Source: Magnetococcales bacterium (GTDB lineage: Bacteria > Pseudomonadota > Magnetococcia > Magnetococcales > Magnetaquicoccaceae). From it: 64,000 bases of DNA. Every line of letters starts with the position of its first letter. Position 1 is the stretch's first letter. Positions 35,782 to 44,969 of this stretch are shown here, piece by piece. Position numbers and translations under genes: made by a program. The notes beneath the pieces are model-generated. The model was not told the origin of the DNA. It worked only from the letters and a program-made list of their open reading frames with translations, and did not search any database. The DNA lies in NCBI GenBank assembly GCA_011089965.1, contig JAANAU010000013.1, positions 1-64,000 on the forward strand, read 5' to 3'.

Positions 35782-36783
35782 ATGAGCACTGACGCAGGCG
35801 GAACAATCTATGCCTACCAGATCGACAAATCCGGCAAGGCCCAAGCCATCGGCTGGCACGAAATCCGCAATTGGAAACCGGAAAACGGCTACTATTGGCT
35901 GGTCAGCCGCCCTGACGGGGCCGAAACCCGACGCTGGCTGCAATCCGAAAGCGGCCTGGAGCCTGAGGTGGTCAACACGCTGTTCAGCAACGACAATCGT
36001 CCACAGTCGATTTTCAGCAATACCGGCACATTGATCGCCCTGCGCGCGGTCAATCAAAGTGTCAGCGACGAAAACGACGACGAATTGACCTGTGTCAACA
36101 TCTGGGTGGACAACTCCAGGATTATCACCATCCGAACCCGCAAAATCCTGGCTTGCGACGATGTGCGCAATGAAATCAAAGAGGGAGAGATTCCAAGGGA
36201 TACTGGAGAACTCTTCTCACGTCTGGTGGATCGGATCATGATCCGTCTGGCTCCCTTTACCAGCCGGATCGATCATGAACTGGATCTTCTGGAAGACAAG
36301 ATCCTGCTCTCCCCCACCACCGGCAACAGCCACCATGAACTGTCGGTGATGCGCCATCGAATCATCACCGCCCGCCGCTTTCTGGTGCCCCAGCATGGAG
36401 TACTGAGTTCATTATACAGTGATCGCGCCTTTTGGCTGTCCGATCCCTGCAAACGACAACTGCGCGAAGCCAACAGTCACATCAATCGCGCCATTGAAGA
36501 TATCAATGCCTGTCGCGAACATGCGGCTCTGTTGCAGGATGAGATCATGGCGCGCATGGATCGCAGCATGAACCGCACCATGAAGATCGTGGCAGTCTTC
36601 ACCGCCTTTCTCTTGCCCATGAATGCTGTCACCAGTCTGTTGGGCACCAACATCGAAGGGATTCCAGGACAGGCCGGAACCAATGCGCCCTACGGTTTTT
36701 TGTTTGAATGTCTGGGACTGTTCCTGCTGATGGTGGTCAGTTACTTCGTCTTCAAGAAGCTGAAATGGTTTGACGAGGATTGA
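35782..36783 (+). CDS. CorA/ZntB-family divalent cation transporter 2
   Basis: A 333-residue CorA-superfamily protein, with cytoplasmic NIWVDNSRIITIRTRKIL, the helical ARRFLVPQHGVLSSLYSDRA region, and two C-terminal membrane helices. The first ends in MNAVTSLLGTNIEGIPG, where the pore signature is GTN instead of GMN. That, with the IEGIPG loop, places it nearer ZntB. It starts 12 nt after the MgtE gene and is clearly in its operon. It shares about the same length and layout with the copy at 31854-32870. Confidence 0.9.
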   Translation: MSTDAGGTIYAYQIDKSGKAQAIGWHEIRNWKPENGYYWLVSRPDGAETRRWLQSESGLEPEVVNTLFSNDNRPQSIFSNTGTLIALRAVNQSVSDENDDELTCVNIWVDNSRIITIRTRKILACDDVRNEIKEGEIPRDTGELFSRLVDRIMIRLAPFTSRIDHELDLLEDKILLSPTTGNSHHELSVMRHRIITARRFLVPQHGVLSSLYSDRAFWLSDPCKRQLREANSHINRAIEDINACREHAALLQDEIMARMDRSMNRTMKIVAVFTAFLLPMNAVTSLLGTNIEGIPGQAGTNAPYGFLFECLGLFLLMVVSYFVFKKLKWFDED

Positions 36784-36802
36784 TCCTCAAGAATCAAGAG
36801 CA

Positions 36803-36832
36803 CTCCCGGGGCCTGCATCCATGCCCCGGGAG
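36803..36832. terminator. Bidirectional hairpin between corA2 and mgtE2
   Basis: A perfect 10-bp stem (CTCCCGGGGC 36803-36812 with GCCCCGGGAG 36823-36832) and a 10-nt loop, centred between two convergent genes. There is no T run, so termination strength is uncertain. Confidence 0.6.
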
Positions 36833-36846
36833 CGGCATGATCGGGT

Positions 36847-38253
36847 TTACAGACCAAAGACAAAAAAGGCCACGGTCAGATAGTTGATCGACCCGACCAT
36901 GTCGATGAAGGCCAAAGCCAAAGGACCAGCCGCCACCGCCGGATCCGCCCCCAGCCGTTTGAAGAAAAACGGCAACGACATGGCAATGGCCGCAGAAAAG
37001 GTGATACTCAGGGTCATGGCAATACCGAGCGTGATGGACAACAGATGATTATGGAAAATCCCATAGGAAGCGGCAGCCAGACAAACGCCATACACCCCTC
37101 CCTGAATAATGTTGATTCCCAACTCCTTGAACAACAATTTGAAGAAATGAGCATTGTGGATGGTGCCCAATGCCAGACCGCGCACCACCACGGCCCCGGT
37201 CTGACTTCCGGCATTGCCCGACATGCCGATCACAATCGGGAAGAAGAAGGCCAGCTGCACCACCTTCTCCAGGGTATGCTCAAACCCTTCCAGAATGGCT
37301 GAAACCATCAAGTATGCAACAAAAGCGGTGATCAGCCACGGAACACGGGTACGGAAGATGGCAAACGGGGATTGGGACAGCACATTGGTATCCTTGGTGC
37401 TGGCAATACCGGCCATTTTCAAGATGGCATTCGTATTTTCTTCCTGGATGATTTCAATCAGATTGTCGATGGTGATCTGCCCCACCAACACCCCGAACTC
37501 ATCCACCACCGGAATGGCCAACAAACGGTAGCGGGTGATCATGTTGGCCACCATGCCTTGGGGAGTATCGACATGGACCTTGATCAAACGGGTGGTGGTA
37601 AACTCACGCAAAGTCTTTTTCGGATCGGCGAGAATCAACCGGCGCAGAGAGCACACCCCGATCAGACGTTGCATGTCATCCAGGACATAAAGATAAAAAA
37701 TCGAATCATGCTCGGACAACGCCTGCACCGCCAATATGGCATCCCCAGCCGTGGTCTGATCCGACATGGCAATGATATTGGTCTCCATCAGACTGCCGGC
37801 AGTGCCCGGTTTGTAGGAGATCAATTCATTGCTGACATCCGGTTCCAAAGCCTGGTTCAAGGCATCCTCCAACCGTTTGGAGATCTCGGGATCCAATCCG
37901 GTAAAGGCCATCTCCCGCACTTCGACCGGCAAGGTCAACAACATCTCGACGATCTTTTCAACCGGAGTCTGGGAGATCACAAAGCGCCGATGGTCGTCAT
38001 CCAGCTCGGTCATGACCAGAGCCGCATGTTCGGGTGGCGCGACCTTGGAAAAGATCTCCAGGGCGCGATGCTCGGGAAAGCCGTTCAAAACCGAACCGAT
38101 GTCTGCCGGTTTGAGTTTGCTCAACAGTTGTGTCAAATGCGTCGAGGCCCCACGCCGATGCAAACGCACAATGGCCTCGGCAATATTGTTTCTGGTGGTC
38201 TGCGATTGGGACTGGGCTGCCGGTTTATTGTCATCCAAAACCATCATGGCCAT
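36847..38253 (-). CDS. MgtE-type Mg2+ channel (second copy)
   Basis: A 468-residue MgtE. The N domain (RRGASTHLTQLLSKLKPADI) is followed by two CBS domains (TAGDAILAVQALSEHDSIFY; RLIKVHVDTPQGMVANMITR) and five membrane helices with MSGNAGSQTGAVVVRGLALG. The pore Asp is in LALAFIDMVGSINY. GAGGT lies 7 nt before the ATG. It follows the third MgtE gene by 54 nt on the same strand, so the pair is probably one operon. The GNAGSQTG motif departs from the GNxGNQSx of classical MgtE. Confidence 0.92.
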   Translation of the reverse strand: MAMMVLDDNKPAAQSQSQTTRNNIAEAIVRLHRRGASTHLTQLLSKLKPADIGSVLNGFPEHRALEIFSKVAPPEHAALVMTELDDDHRRFVISQTPVEKIVEMLLTLPVEVREMAFTGLDPEISKRLEDALNQALEPDVSNELISYKPGTAGSLMETNIIAMSDQTTAGDAILAVQALSEHDSIFYLYVLDDMQRLIGVCSLRRLILADPKKTLREFTTTRLIKVHVDTPQGMVANMITRYRLLAIPVVDEFGVLVGQITIDNLIEIIQEENTNAILKMAGIASTKDTNVLSQSPFAIFRTRVPWLITAFVAYLMVSAILEGFEHTLEKVVQLAFFFPIVIGMSGNAGSQTGAVVVRGLALGTIHNAHFFKLLFKELGINIIQGGVYGVCLAAASYGIFHNHLLSITLGIAMTLSITFSAAIAMSLPFFFKRLGADPAVAAGPLALAFIDMVGSINYLTVAFFVFGL

Positions 38254-38307
38254 GGCGTTAACCTCATGGGAATCAAATCAATGGAAACCAAATCAACGGG
38301 GATTCGC

Positions 38308-39705
38308 CTACAGCCCGTATACCAGTGTTGCAATCAACAGATAGTTGATCACCCCCAGGACATCGACCGTGGTCAACACATACGGACCACCGCCAACCGC
38401 CGGATCATGCCCCAGCTTCTGCAACAACAAAGGCAGACTGGAAGCAATCACACCAGCATAGGTGATGTTGCTCAAAATGCTGATGCCAACCACAAAGGCC
38501 AATGTGGTACTTTTGAAGACCACCATGGCATATCCCGACAAACACAACCCATAGAACAACCCGATCAGAACTCCGGTCTGAGTCTCCTTGAACAACAAGG
38601 CAAAATAATCGCTCACCTTGATCATCCCAGTGGCCAGTCCACGTACCGCCACCACGGCGGTCTGACTGCCGACATTACCAGCCATACCAAAAATCATCGG
38701 CATGAAAAAACTCAACTGGATCACCTTGGACATGGTCTCCTCAAACATACCCAGGATCCACGCTGCGGACAGCCCGCCCAGAAAGGGGGCAACCAACCAG
38801 GGCAAACGGGTTCTGGCCACGCTGGCGATGGATTCGGACAGGATGCTCATTTTGTGTTCGGCATCGGCACCCACCGATTTCATCATCGACTGGGTGTCTG
38901 CATCCTGGATCACATGGATCAAATCGTCCACGGTGATGATCCCGCGCATCACCCCCTGGTCATTGACCACCGGAATGGCCATGATGTCCAACTCCGTGAC
39001 CAGTTTGGCCGCATCGGTCTGGGGCGTATCCACGTTGACGGTATGAACCCGATCATCCATGATGTCGCGCACCAGACGATCCGGACGGTTGAGCAGCAGG
39101 CGACGCAAGGAGCTGACCCCGGTCAGACGCTGGTGTTCGTCCAGAACATACACATAAAAAACAAATTCGTGGTAATCCAATCCCCGCACGGCATCCAGGG
39201 CTTCACGGGCCGTACAAGTCTCCTGAACCGCAAAGAACTGCGAGTTCATGATATGGCCTGCCGTATCCGGGAGGTATTGCAGCAGAGTCTGCACCTCCTT
39301 TTGGCTCTCCCGGTCCAAAGCATTCATCAGATGCTGACCAATCTCAGGATTCAGCTGACCAATAATATGGCCACGAGTATCAGGAGGCATGCTTTCAAGA
39401 ATAGCAACCGCCCGATCCAAACCACAGGTCGATATGATGTGAATCTGAAAGTCTTCGCTCAGCTCTTTGAGAGTTTCACCCGCCAGTTGCGGAGCCACGA
39501 TCTGATCGAAGATCTCTTTGGCCTCGTCCAGATCTTCGGAAGAACTGATGACCAAAGCGATATCACCCGGCAACAGCTTGGCGAGTACGCGAGAAAGCTG
39601 GGCTGTGGCCCCTTTTCTGTTGAGACGACGAATGGTCTCGACAAACATGGGGGCATGACTGGTTTCCATGGGGGCTTGCGGTTCATCAACCACGATCATG
39701 CTCAT
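38308..39705 (-). CDS. MgtE-type Mg2+ channel (third copy)
   Basis: A 465-residue MgtE. The N domain (RKGATAQLSRVLAKLLPGDI) precedes two CBS domains (TAREALDAVRGLDYHEFVFY; HTVNVDTPQTDAAKLVTELD) and a five-helix channel with MAGNVGSQTAVVAVRGLATG. The pore Asp is in VLTTVDVLGVINY. The start at 39705 (MSMIVVDEP) lines up with the start of the second copy (MAMMVLDDN). Other ATGs at 39717 and 39735 are possible. It is the upstream gene of the mgtE pair. Both copies look like an old duplication. Confidence 0.9.
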   Translation of the reverse strand: MSMIVVDEPQAPMETSHAPMFVETIRRLNRKGATAQLSRVLAKLLPGDIALVISSSEDLDEAKEIFDQIVAPQLAGETLKELSEDFQIHIISTCGLDRAVAILESMPPDTRGHIIGQLNPEIGQHLMNALDRESQKEVQTLLQYLPDTAGHIMNSQFFAVQETCTAREALDAVRGLDYHEFVFYVYVLDEHQRLTGVSSLRRLLLNRPDRLVRDIMDDRVHTVNVDTPQTDAAKLVTELDIMAIPVVNDQGVMRGIITVDDLIHVIQDADTQSMMKSVGADAEHKMSILSESIASVARTRLPWLVAPFLGGLSAAWILGMFEETMSKVIQLSFFMPMIFGMAGNVGSQTAVVAVRGLATGMIKVSDYFALLFKETQTGVLIGLFYGLCLSGYAMVVFKSTTLAFVVGISILSNITYAGVIASSLPLLLQKLGHDPAVGGGPYVLTTVDVLGVINYLLIATLVYGL

Positions 39706-40402
39706 CTCTTCTGACATCCTTCCCAAGCGGTTCATGGAGGAGAATGGAGGCACAATTTTCCAACCATCCTCACGATGACGAAACAACACCCATTCTGCAA
39801 ACGTCTGGCAACCGATGGCGCATGACGACTGGGGGAGCAGTCCGTCAACCCAGCACCATGACAGCAACCCTGGCCAGCCCGATTGTCAACAGGCTCACAT
39901 GGTCAAATTGAATTCATTTGGCTTTTATTGGATCAGCCGATGCTCGCGTACACAGGAGAGTCAAACCCTTGAGATGGCAAGCATGCGATTTCTTCCTGGA
40001 AGGTATCCCGGGAAGTCAGTCTGGAGCAGATTGGAAGGCAGGGGTTCGAAGGAGATGGGATGATCTTAGACGAACCGTTGCACTGTCCAACGGCAAACCA
40101 GAGTCGCAACCATGAATGTGTCCACACATCCTCCAATAGTAGTTGATACGTATTTTCCAGTGTAACCGGTCTGATGAGCGGACGTCAAGATTCAACATTG
40201 CTTAAGATCACAAAAAAAGCGACACTCTCTGTATGAATCAGGTCAAAGGCACAAAATCATCTGTGAAAGGCTTGAAACCACGCCGCGCAACAGATACTCT
40301 AAAGATTCTGAATTCAACGCCCATTGCTTTTTAGACATGCAGAACCTAAAGCAAACGAGTGCGGAGCGCAACACCCAACATTGGCATCCAAGGCAAACAG
40401 AG
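39706..40402. other. Long divergent intergenic region
   Basis: About 700 bases between the divergent mgtE and universal-stress genes without a coding region I can support. I looked for an M-box or other Mg2+-sensing RNA upstream of mgtE and did not recognise one. Confidence 0.4.
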
Positions 40403-41254
40403 ATGACTGACAACGACTTCGCGGTGAATGAACCTTGCAAGGTGATCCTCCTGGCCACTGACGGCTCGGAATTCTCAGCCGGCGTCGAACGGGTGGGGAT
40501 GGAACTGGCAGCCCAGAACCAATCCCGATTGCATCTGTTACGCCTGTTGCTGGCGGAAGAGGGTTCGGATGCCGCCATTGTCGAAGAACAGGATGCCACC
40601 TTGAGTCTGGAGGGTTTGGGCGCTCTCTGTACGGCCCAGAATATCGAACATGTGCCTGTGCTGCGTCGTACCGAGGATCCGGCCCAGGGCATTCTGGCCG
40701 CTGCACGTGAAATCAACAGTCAGCTGATCATCATCGGACGCCGTGGACGACGCGGATTGGCCAAGCACAATGTCGGCGAAGCCACCACACGCCTGCTGGA
40801 CAAACTGGAACGGTCGGTTCTGGTGGTGCCCCGTTTGTTCTCCTATTGGAGCAGCGGCGTCCTGTTGGTGATGGATCACGAAGAGACCGAGGGGGATCAG
40901 GCAGCCCTGGCTGCCATTCAACTGGCCAAAGGTGCCAACATCCCCTTGACCGTCCTCCTGGTCACGGAAAAGGGGGATGAGGAGAATCGCGAAGCCAACC
41001 AGACCGTCAATCGTCTGGTGGCCATGGCCCAGTTGCAAGGCGTGGAAGCAGAGGGTCTGATCCAGTCCGGCGATATGGATGAAGTCACCCTGGAAGTGGC
41101 CAGACAACGCTCCGACGATCTGATCGTGTGCGAACCCCGGGACCGCTCGATGCTGGATCGTCTCTTCCATATCAACAAACTGGTCCAACTGGTCGGCAAG
41201 GCCCATTGTCCGGTGCTGGTCGTACAAAGCCACCCCAAAACCGACAACAACTGA
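40403..41254 (+). CDS. Tandem universal stress protein (UspA)
   Basis: A 283-residue protein with two UspA domains. The first runs from VILLATDGSEFSAGVERV to the ATP-binding loop IIIGRRGRRGLAKHNVGEAT and SVLVVPR. The second runs from GVLLVMDHEETEGDQAALAA to DDLIVCEPRDRSMLDRLFHI and CPVLVVQS. The first domain keeps the G-x2-G-x9-G-(S/T) nucleotide loop; the second has lost most of it. The start at 40403 follows AAGG by ten bases. It stands alone, with a hairpin behind it. UspA proteins respond to starvation or stress. Confidence 0.88.
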   Translation: MTDNDFAVNEPCKVILLATDGSEFSAGVERVGMELAAQNQSRLHLLRLLLAEEGSDAAIVEEQDATLSLEGLGALCTAQNIEHVPVLRRTEDPAQGILAAAREINSQLIIIGRRGRRGLAKHNVGEATTRLLDKLERSVLVVPRLFSYWSSGVLLVMDHEETEGDQAALAAIQLAKGANIPLTVLLVTEKGDEENREANQTVNRLVAMAQLQGVEAEGLIQSGDMDEVTLEVARQRSDDLIVCEPRDRSMLDRLFHINKLVQLVGKAHCPVLVVQSHPKTDNN

Positions 41255-41303
41255 GACCCTCCTGCAATACGCCAAAACAAACCGGATTGGTTGCACCAAA
41301 GGA

Positions 41304-41329
41304 AGCATGGAAGAATCGGCTTCCATGCT
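41304..41329. terminator. Hairpin between uspA-like and fliK-like genes
   Basis: A perfect 10-bp stem (AGCATGGAAG 41304-41313 with CTTCCATGCT 41320-41329) with a 6-nt loop lies between two convergent genes. No T run follows. Confidence 0.5.
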
Positions 41330-41449
41330 CTTGAAGCAAGATACGTCGCAGATCCGGTCAGGCACCAGACCGGGTGACACCCCTCCGACTCTCTGGACCC
41401 AAGAGAGAACGGAAGGCTCTGGCTTTCGATCTTCTTGACCAGTCCGTCT

Positions 41450-42586
41450 TCACACCTCGGTCTGGAATCCGCCGCCCATCCCCAGGAATCTGGCCCGCTC
41501 AGCCTTCATCCCGCCTGTCCCGAGCATGGTGAGATCCAAGGCACGCAACGGCAAACCGGCAGCCAACAGATTCTCACGCAATGCCCGCACCTCCCCGCGC
41601 AAAAATGCCAGTGCATCTTCGGCACCAGTGGCAATCCCAATGGCCAACATCCCTTCCCCGAATACCAAACGGGCCTGCACCATGCCCAGGCGCGTCATGT
41701 TCAAAGAGAGCAGCACCGATAACACCGACTCCTCACCACGCCGCCCGCCTTTGCGCCGCTTTTCCTGCTCCTTGCGCCATACCACTTCGCCCAGACCGCC
41801 TTCATTCAACCAGAACAACCGATAGCCCAACAAGGCGGCACCATCCTCTGGTGTCGGCACCATCTGGGGCAGAAGTTGTTGCAAGGCCAACAGATCGCCC
41901 AAACGGTGCATGGCATGACGCGCCCCGGCCACCTCGCTGCCCTCCGCCCCGGCTCCAGAAGAGGCCACCATTGTGGACGCTCCCCCCCTGCTTTGTTCCT
42001 GATGCAAGATATCCGCTGCCTGACGCACCAAACGCACGGCATTCACCACCTCTTGCCGACTGCCCCCCTCCAGCAAACGGGTCAAACCCGAAAGATCGCC
42101 CTTGAACAACTCCTCACCGGAAAGATTGGGCAGAGCCTGACGCAGCACGGCATCCAAAGTCTCCCGTCCAGCCAGAATCAGGGGTGCGCGTCCGGTCGCC
42201 GTGGTGGCGGCACCACGCGACAGCCCGGACAACACCAACAGTCGGTTCAACAGCTCTGGCGCACGCGCAACGCTCTGTTCGGCATTCTGCGCCAACAGCG
42301 CTGCCCCACCCGATTCACTGGCCACGACACGAACGCTGATCTCCGGAGCGAGCCGCGTCACTTCCAGCGTCACCTGTTCACCAACCTGAAGGGAATGACC
42401 ACCAGAAAACGATAAACCACTGCCATTGGGAAAACGGATGATCCCCTGACCATCGGCACCCACCTGTACGATCCGACCTGCCAGAAGACGCCCCTCCATC
42501 AATTCGGGAGGGGCTGGAGAGGCATAAAGCTGAGAGGAGAGCGCGGCAGCGTCTCCCGGTGGAAGCGGGATGCCCGATAAAATCAT
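41450..42586 (-). CDS. Flagellar hook-length control (FliK) C-terminal-like protein
   Basis: A 378-residue protein. The N-terminal third has a small barrel (RIVQVGADGQGIIRFPNG ... GEQVTLEVTRLAPEISVRV), the middle is helical and Ala-rich. The C-terminal part (VLSVLLSLNMTRLGMVQARL, then IATGAEDALAFLRGEVRALR) is the strand-helix pattern of the FliK C domain (flagellar hook-length control). It is last in the flhA-flhF-flhG-fliA-DUF2802 run, with 16 nt to the gene before it. It is shorter than typical FliK, so another FliK may exist elsewhere. Confidence 0.72.
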   Translation of the reverse strand: MILSGIPLPPGDAAALSSQLYASPAPPELMEGRLLAGRIVQVGADGQGIIRFPNGSGLSFSGGHSLQVGEQVTLEVTRLAPEISVRVVASESGGAALLAQNAEQSVARAPELLNRLLVLSGLSRGAATTATGRAPLILAGRETLDAVLRQALPNLSGEELFKGDLSGLTRLLEGGSRQEVVNAVRLVRQAADILHQEQSRGGASTMVASSGAGAEGSEVAGARHAMHRLGDLLALQQLLPQMVPTPEDGAALLGYRLFWLNEGGLGEVVWRKEQEKRRKGGRRGEESVLSVLLSLNMTRLGMVQARLVFGEGMLAIGIATGAEDALAFLRGEVRALRENLLAAGLPLRALDLTMLGTGGMKAERARFLGMGGGFQTEV

Positions 42587-42602
42587 CGACCCACTCCCGG
42601 AA

Positions 42603-43112
42603 TCACTCTTCGCGCTCCTCCTGCTGACTGCGTTGGAGCCGTTTCAACAAACTCACCTCTTCGACCGCCAAACCGGTTTCCGCCACCACCCGATCCTCAT
42701 CCACTCCATTGGCCAGAAGCAAACGGGCCTCGCGATAGGCATCGGCCATACTGGCTGGCCCACCGCTGTTTTCCGACATCTTGGTGGCATGTCCCACTGC
42801 CATGGTCATGCCCATCGGAGTCGGACGGGTGATGAAACGCAAATCCGCCTGAATGCCCTGCAAATCCTTTTGCAAATCCTTGTGAATCTGCTCAGGAATG
42901 GCCCGAATGGCCGTCTCCAGACGCTCTTCCAGATTGGCGATCTCCCGACGAATGGCATTGACCTGCTCCGTGGTATCGACCGGCTCGACATCCGGTTCAG
43001 CCCGGCTGGCCTTCAGCTCCTCCCGCAGCTTCTGCACTTGCAGAAAAACCAGCGAGACGGCCAGATAAAGGGCTATGAAACAAACGACAACGAGGAGATT
43101 CCAAATATTCAC
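42603..43112 (-). CDS. DUF2802 membrane protein
   Basis: A 169-residue protein with one N-terminal membrane helix (LLVVVCFIALYLAVSLVFLQ), a coiled coil (VNAIRREIANLEERLETAIR) and a C-terminal helical DUF2802 motif (ADAYREARLLLANGVDEDRV, VAETGLAVEEVSLLKRL) that looks like a helix-turn-helix. DUF2802 proteins are often encoded in flagellar or chemotaxis operons and their role is not known. Its ATG overlaps the fliA stop (ATGA). Confidence 0.82.
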   Translation of the reverse strand: MNIWNLLVVVCFIALYLAVSLVFLQVQKLREELKASRAEPDVEPVDTTEQVNAIRREIANLEERLETAIRAIPEQIHKDLQKDLQGIQADLRFITRPTPMGMTMAVGHATKMSENSGGPASMADAYREARLLLANGVDEDRVVAETGLAVEEVSLLKRLQRSQQEEREE

Positions 43113-43888
43113 GTGATTCGCCCCAATACCCGTTTCATCCGCGCCCGCATGCGCATCGCGGCCTTGCTGTGCAGTTGGGAGATACGCGACTCGGTCAAGC
43201 CGAGCACCTCCCCGATTTCACTCATGGTCAGCTCTTCAAAATAGTAGAGCGTGACAACCAAACGTTCTTTCTCCGGCAAGGCGGTGATCGCCTCTGCCAA
43301 TGAGTAGCGCAATTGATTCAATCCGATGCTCTCCACCGGATCCACGATGTCCGGATCGGCCAGCATCTCCATGACATCCCACTCCTCCTCATCCAGAGAG
43401 GGACGCAGATCGTCAAATGACAGAATGGCAATACCCCGCACCGCATCCAGATTGCGATAGAACTCATCCATGGAGAGTCCCAGGTGGGCTGCCACCTCCT
43501 GATCCTCCACAGATTTGCCGCTTTGCCCTTCCAGCAACAGATAGGTCTCCTGGATCTGGGCAGCAGACTGACGGACAGCGCGCGGCACCCAGTCCATGGA
43601 ACGCAACTCATCCAGAATCGCTCCGCGTACGCGAAACTCGGCATAGGTCTGAAACTTGATCCCGCGATGGGGATCAAATTTGGACACTGCATCAATCAAC
43701 CCCAGAATGCCCACCTGAATCAGATCATCGATATCCACCGATTGCGGCAGCTTCATCGAAATCCGACTGGCAACATATTTGACGATTGGGGCATATTTCA
43801 GGATCACCTCATCCCGGGACAAACCTTCCCAGGTTTGACCCTGATCGTTATCCGCCGGATCCCGGACGCTCTCCACCTTCTTGGACAC
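43109..43888 (-). CDS. fliA: Flagellar sigma factor sigma-28 (FliA)
   Basis: A 259-residue sigma-70-family factor. Region 2 has YAPIVKYVASRISMKLP and DIDDLIQVGILGLIDAVSKF; region 3 and region 4 follow, with LPEKERLVVTLYYFEELTMS and IGEVLGLTESRISQLHSKA. It directs late flagellar gene transcription. The GTG at 43888 is chosen because AAGGAGGGG lies just ahead. The frame from 43993 would be an unsupported extension. Its start lies 17 nt past flhG, matching the flhF-flhG-fliA order of polarly flagellated bacteria. Confidence 0.94.
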   Translation of the reverse strand: MSKKVESVRDPADNDQGQTWEGLSRDEVILKYAPIVKYVASRISMKLPQSVDIDDLIQVGILGLIDAVSKFDPHRGIKFQTYAEFRVRGAILDELRSMDWVPRAVRQSAAQIQETYLLLEGQSGKSVEDQEVAAHLGLSMDEFYRNLDAVRGIAILSFDDLRPSLDEEEWDVMEMLADPDIVDPVESIGLNQLRYSLAEAITALPEKERLVVTLYYFEELTMSEIGEVLGLTESRISQLHSKAAMRMRARMKRVLGRIT

Positions 43889-43905
43889 GATCCCCTCCTT
43901 CACGA

Positions 43906-44856
43906 TCACGACCCGGAATGCCCCAGAGTATCCTGCAACAAACGTCGCCAGAAAAAGATCATGCGCCCTTCTTCCTGACGTTTCTCGCGCCACAGCCGCA
44001 TCAAATTGGCTGCCAGTTTCTGGAATGATTTCGACACCACAGCATCCGGATGCGCAATCAATACCGGTTTCTGCTGCCGCACCGACTGGGCAAGCAGAGC
44101 ATCATCGGGAATCGATCCGACAAAATTCAAGACGATGTTTAAAAACTTGTCCGCAACCTGTGACAGAGTGCGATAGACATCCTTGGCCTCGTTCTCTTCC
44201 CGGACCTGATTGACCACCAGATCAAAATGCGAGGCGCGATGGTTCAGGAACAACACCTTCATCAGGGCATAGGCATCGGTAATGCTGGTGGGATCAGGCG
44301 TGACCACCACCATGATCCGCTCCACGGCCAAAACAAAAAACCGCACATTCTCAGAGATCCCGGCCCCGGTATCCACCAGCACCACATCAAAATCCGCATT
44401 CCAATGATCGATATGATCCATCAGGGCCAATTTCTGCTCCTCGGTCAAAGCCGAAAGCCCGGCCACCCCTGAAGCTGCCGGCAGAATGGTGATCCCTTCC
44501 GGTCCTGGTATGGCCACGTCATCCAGGGTCAGGCGACCTTCGAGCACATCCTGTATGGTGTAATCCGGTGTGGGAATCCCCAAAACCACATCGATATTGG
44601 CCAATCCAAGATCAGCATCGATCAGCAACACTTTCAGCCCCTGACGGGCATACTGGATGGCCAGATTGACCGTCACCAGGGTCTTGCCCACACCTCCCTT
44701 GCCACTGGTGATGGCCATGGTATGGGGCACCCGACGCTGGGAAAGCTCCTCGTTGACCGGTGGCTTGGCCAAAGGCCCGCGCGACAACGCTCCAGCCTTG
44801 CGCCGTTCGGCCAATTCCTTCAGTGTCGCGACTTGATTGTCCAGATCCTTAATCAT
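43906..44856 (-). CDS. flhG: FlhG/FleN flagellar number regulator (MinD-like ATPase)
   Basis: A 316-residue ParA/MinD-class ATPase. The deviant Walker A is SGKGGVGKTLVTVNLA, Walker A' is LLIDADLGLANIDVVLG and the switch is VVLVDTGAGI. An N-terminal Q/K region (NQVATLKELAERRKAG) is where FlhG touches FlhF. FlhG limits flagellum number and location by activating the FlhF GTPase and, in some species, by antagonising FleQ. It lies 113 nt downstream of flhF. The ATG at 44856 is used; the frame runs further but with no family content. Confidence 0.93.
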   Translation of the reverse strand: MIKDLDNQVATLKELAERRKAGALSRGPLAKPPVNEELSQRRVPHTMAITSGKGGVGKTLVTVNLAIQYARQGLKVLLIDADLGLANIDVVLGIPTPDYTIQDVLEGRLTLDDVAIPGPEGITILPAASGVAGLSALTEEQKLALMDHIDHWNADFDVVLVDTGAGISENVRFFVLAVERIMVVVTPDPTSITDAYALMKVLFLNHRASHFDLVVNQVREENEAKDVYRTLSQVADKFLNIVLNFVGSIPDDALLAQSVRQQKPVLIAHPDAVVSKSFQKLAANLMRLWREKRQEEGRMIFFWRRLLQDTLGHSGS

Positions 44857-44969
44857 GACTCCCCCGCCACCGCAACAACCCGTTTCCGGAATGCGCTGGA
44901 TCAGCACGGATCAAAAAGTTGGTATCAGATTCAATTTATGCAATTCGCATTCCAGAAAGAATCCACGGT

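Noticed and set aside
37372-39714. 780-codon plus-strand frame over the mgtE pair
   Set aside because: Antisense shadow of two clear MgtE genes; His/Gln-rich, no domains.
39706-40402. Mg2+-sensing M-box riboswitch upstream of mgtE
   Set aside because: I could not recognise the conserved M-box segments in this region.
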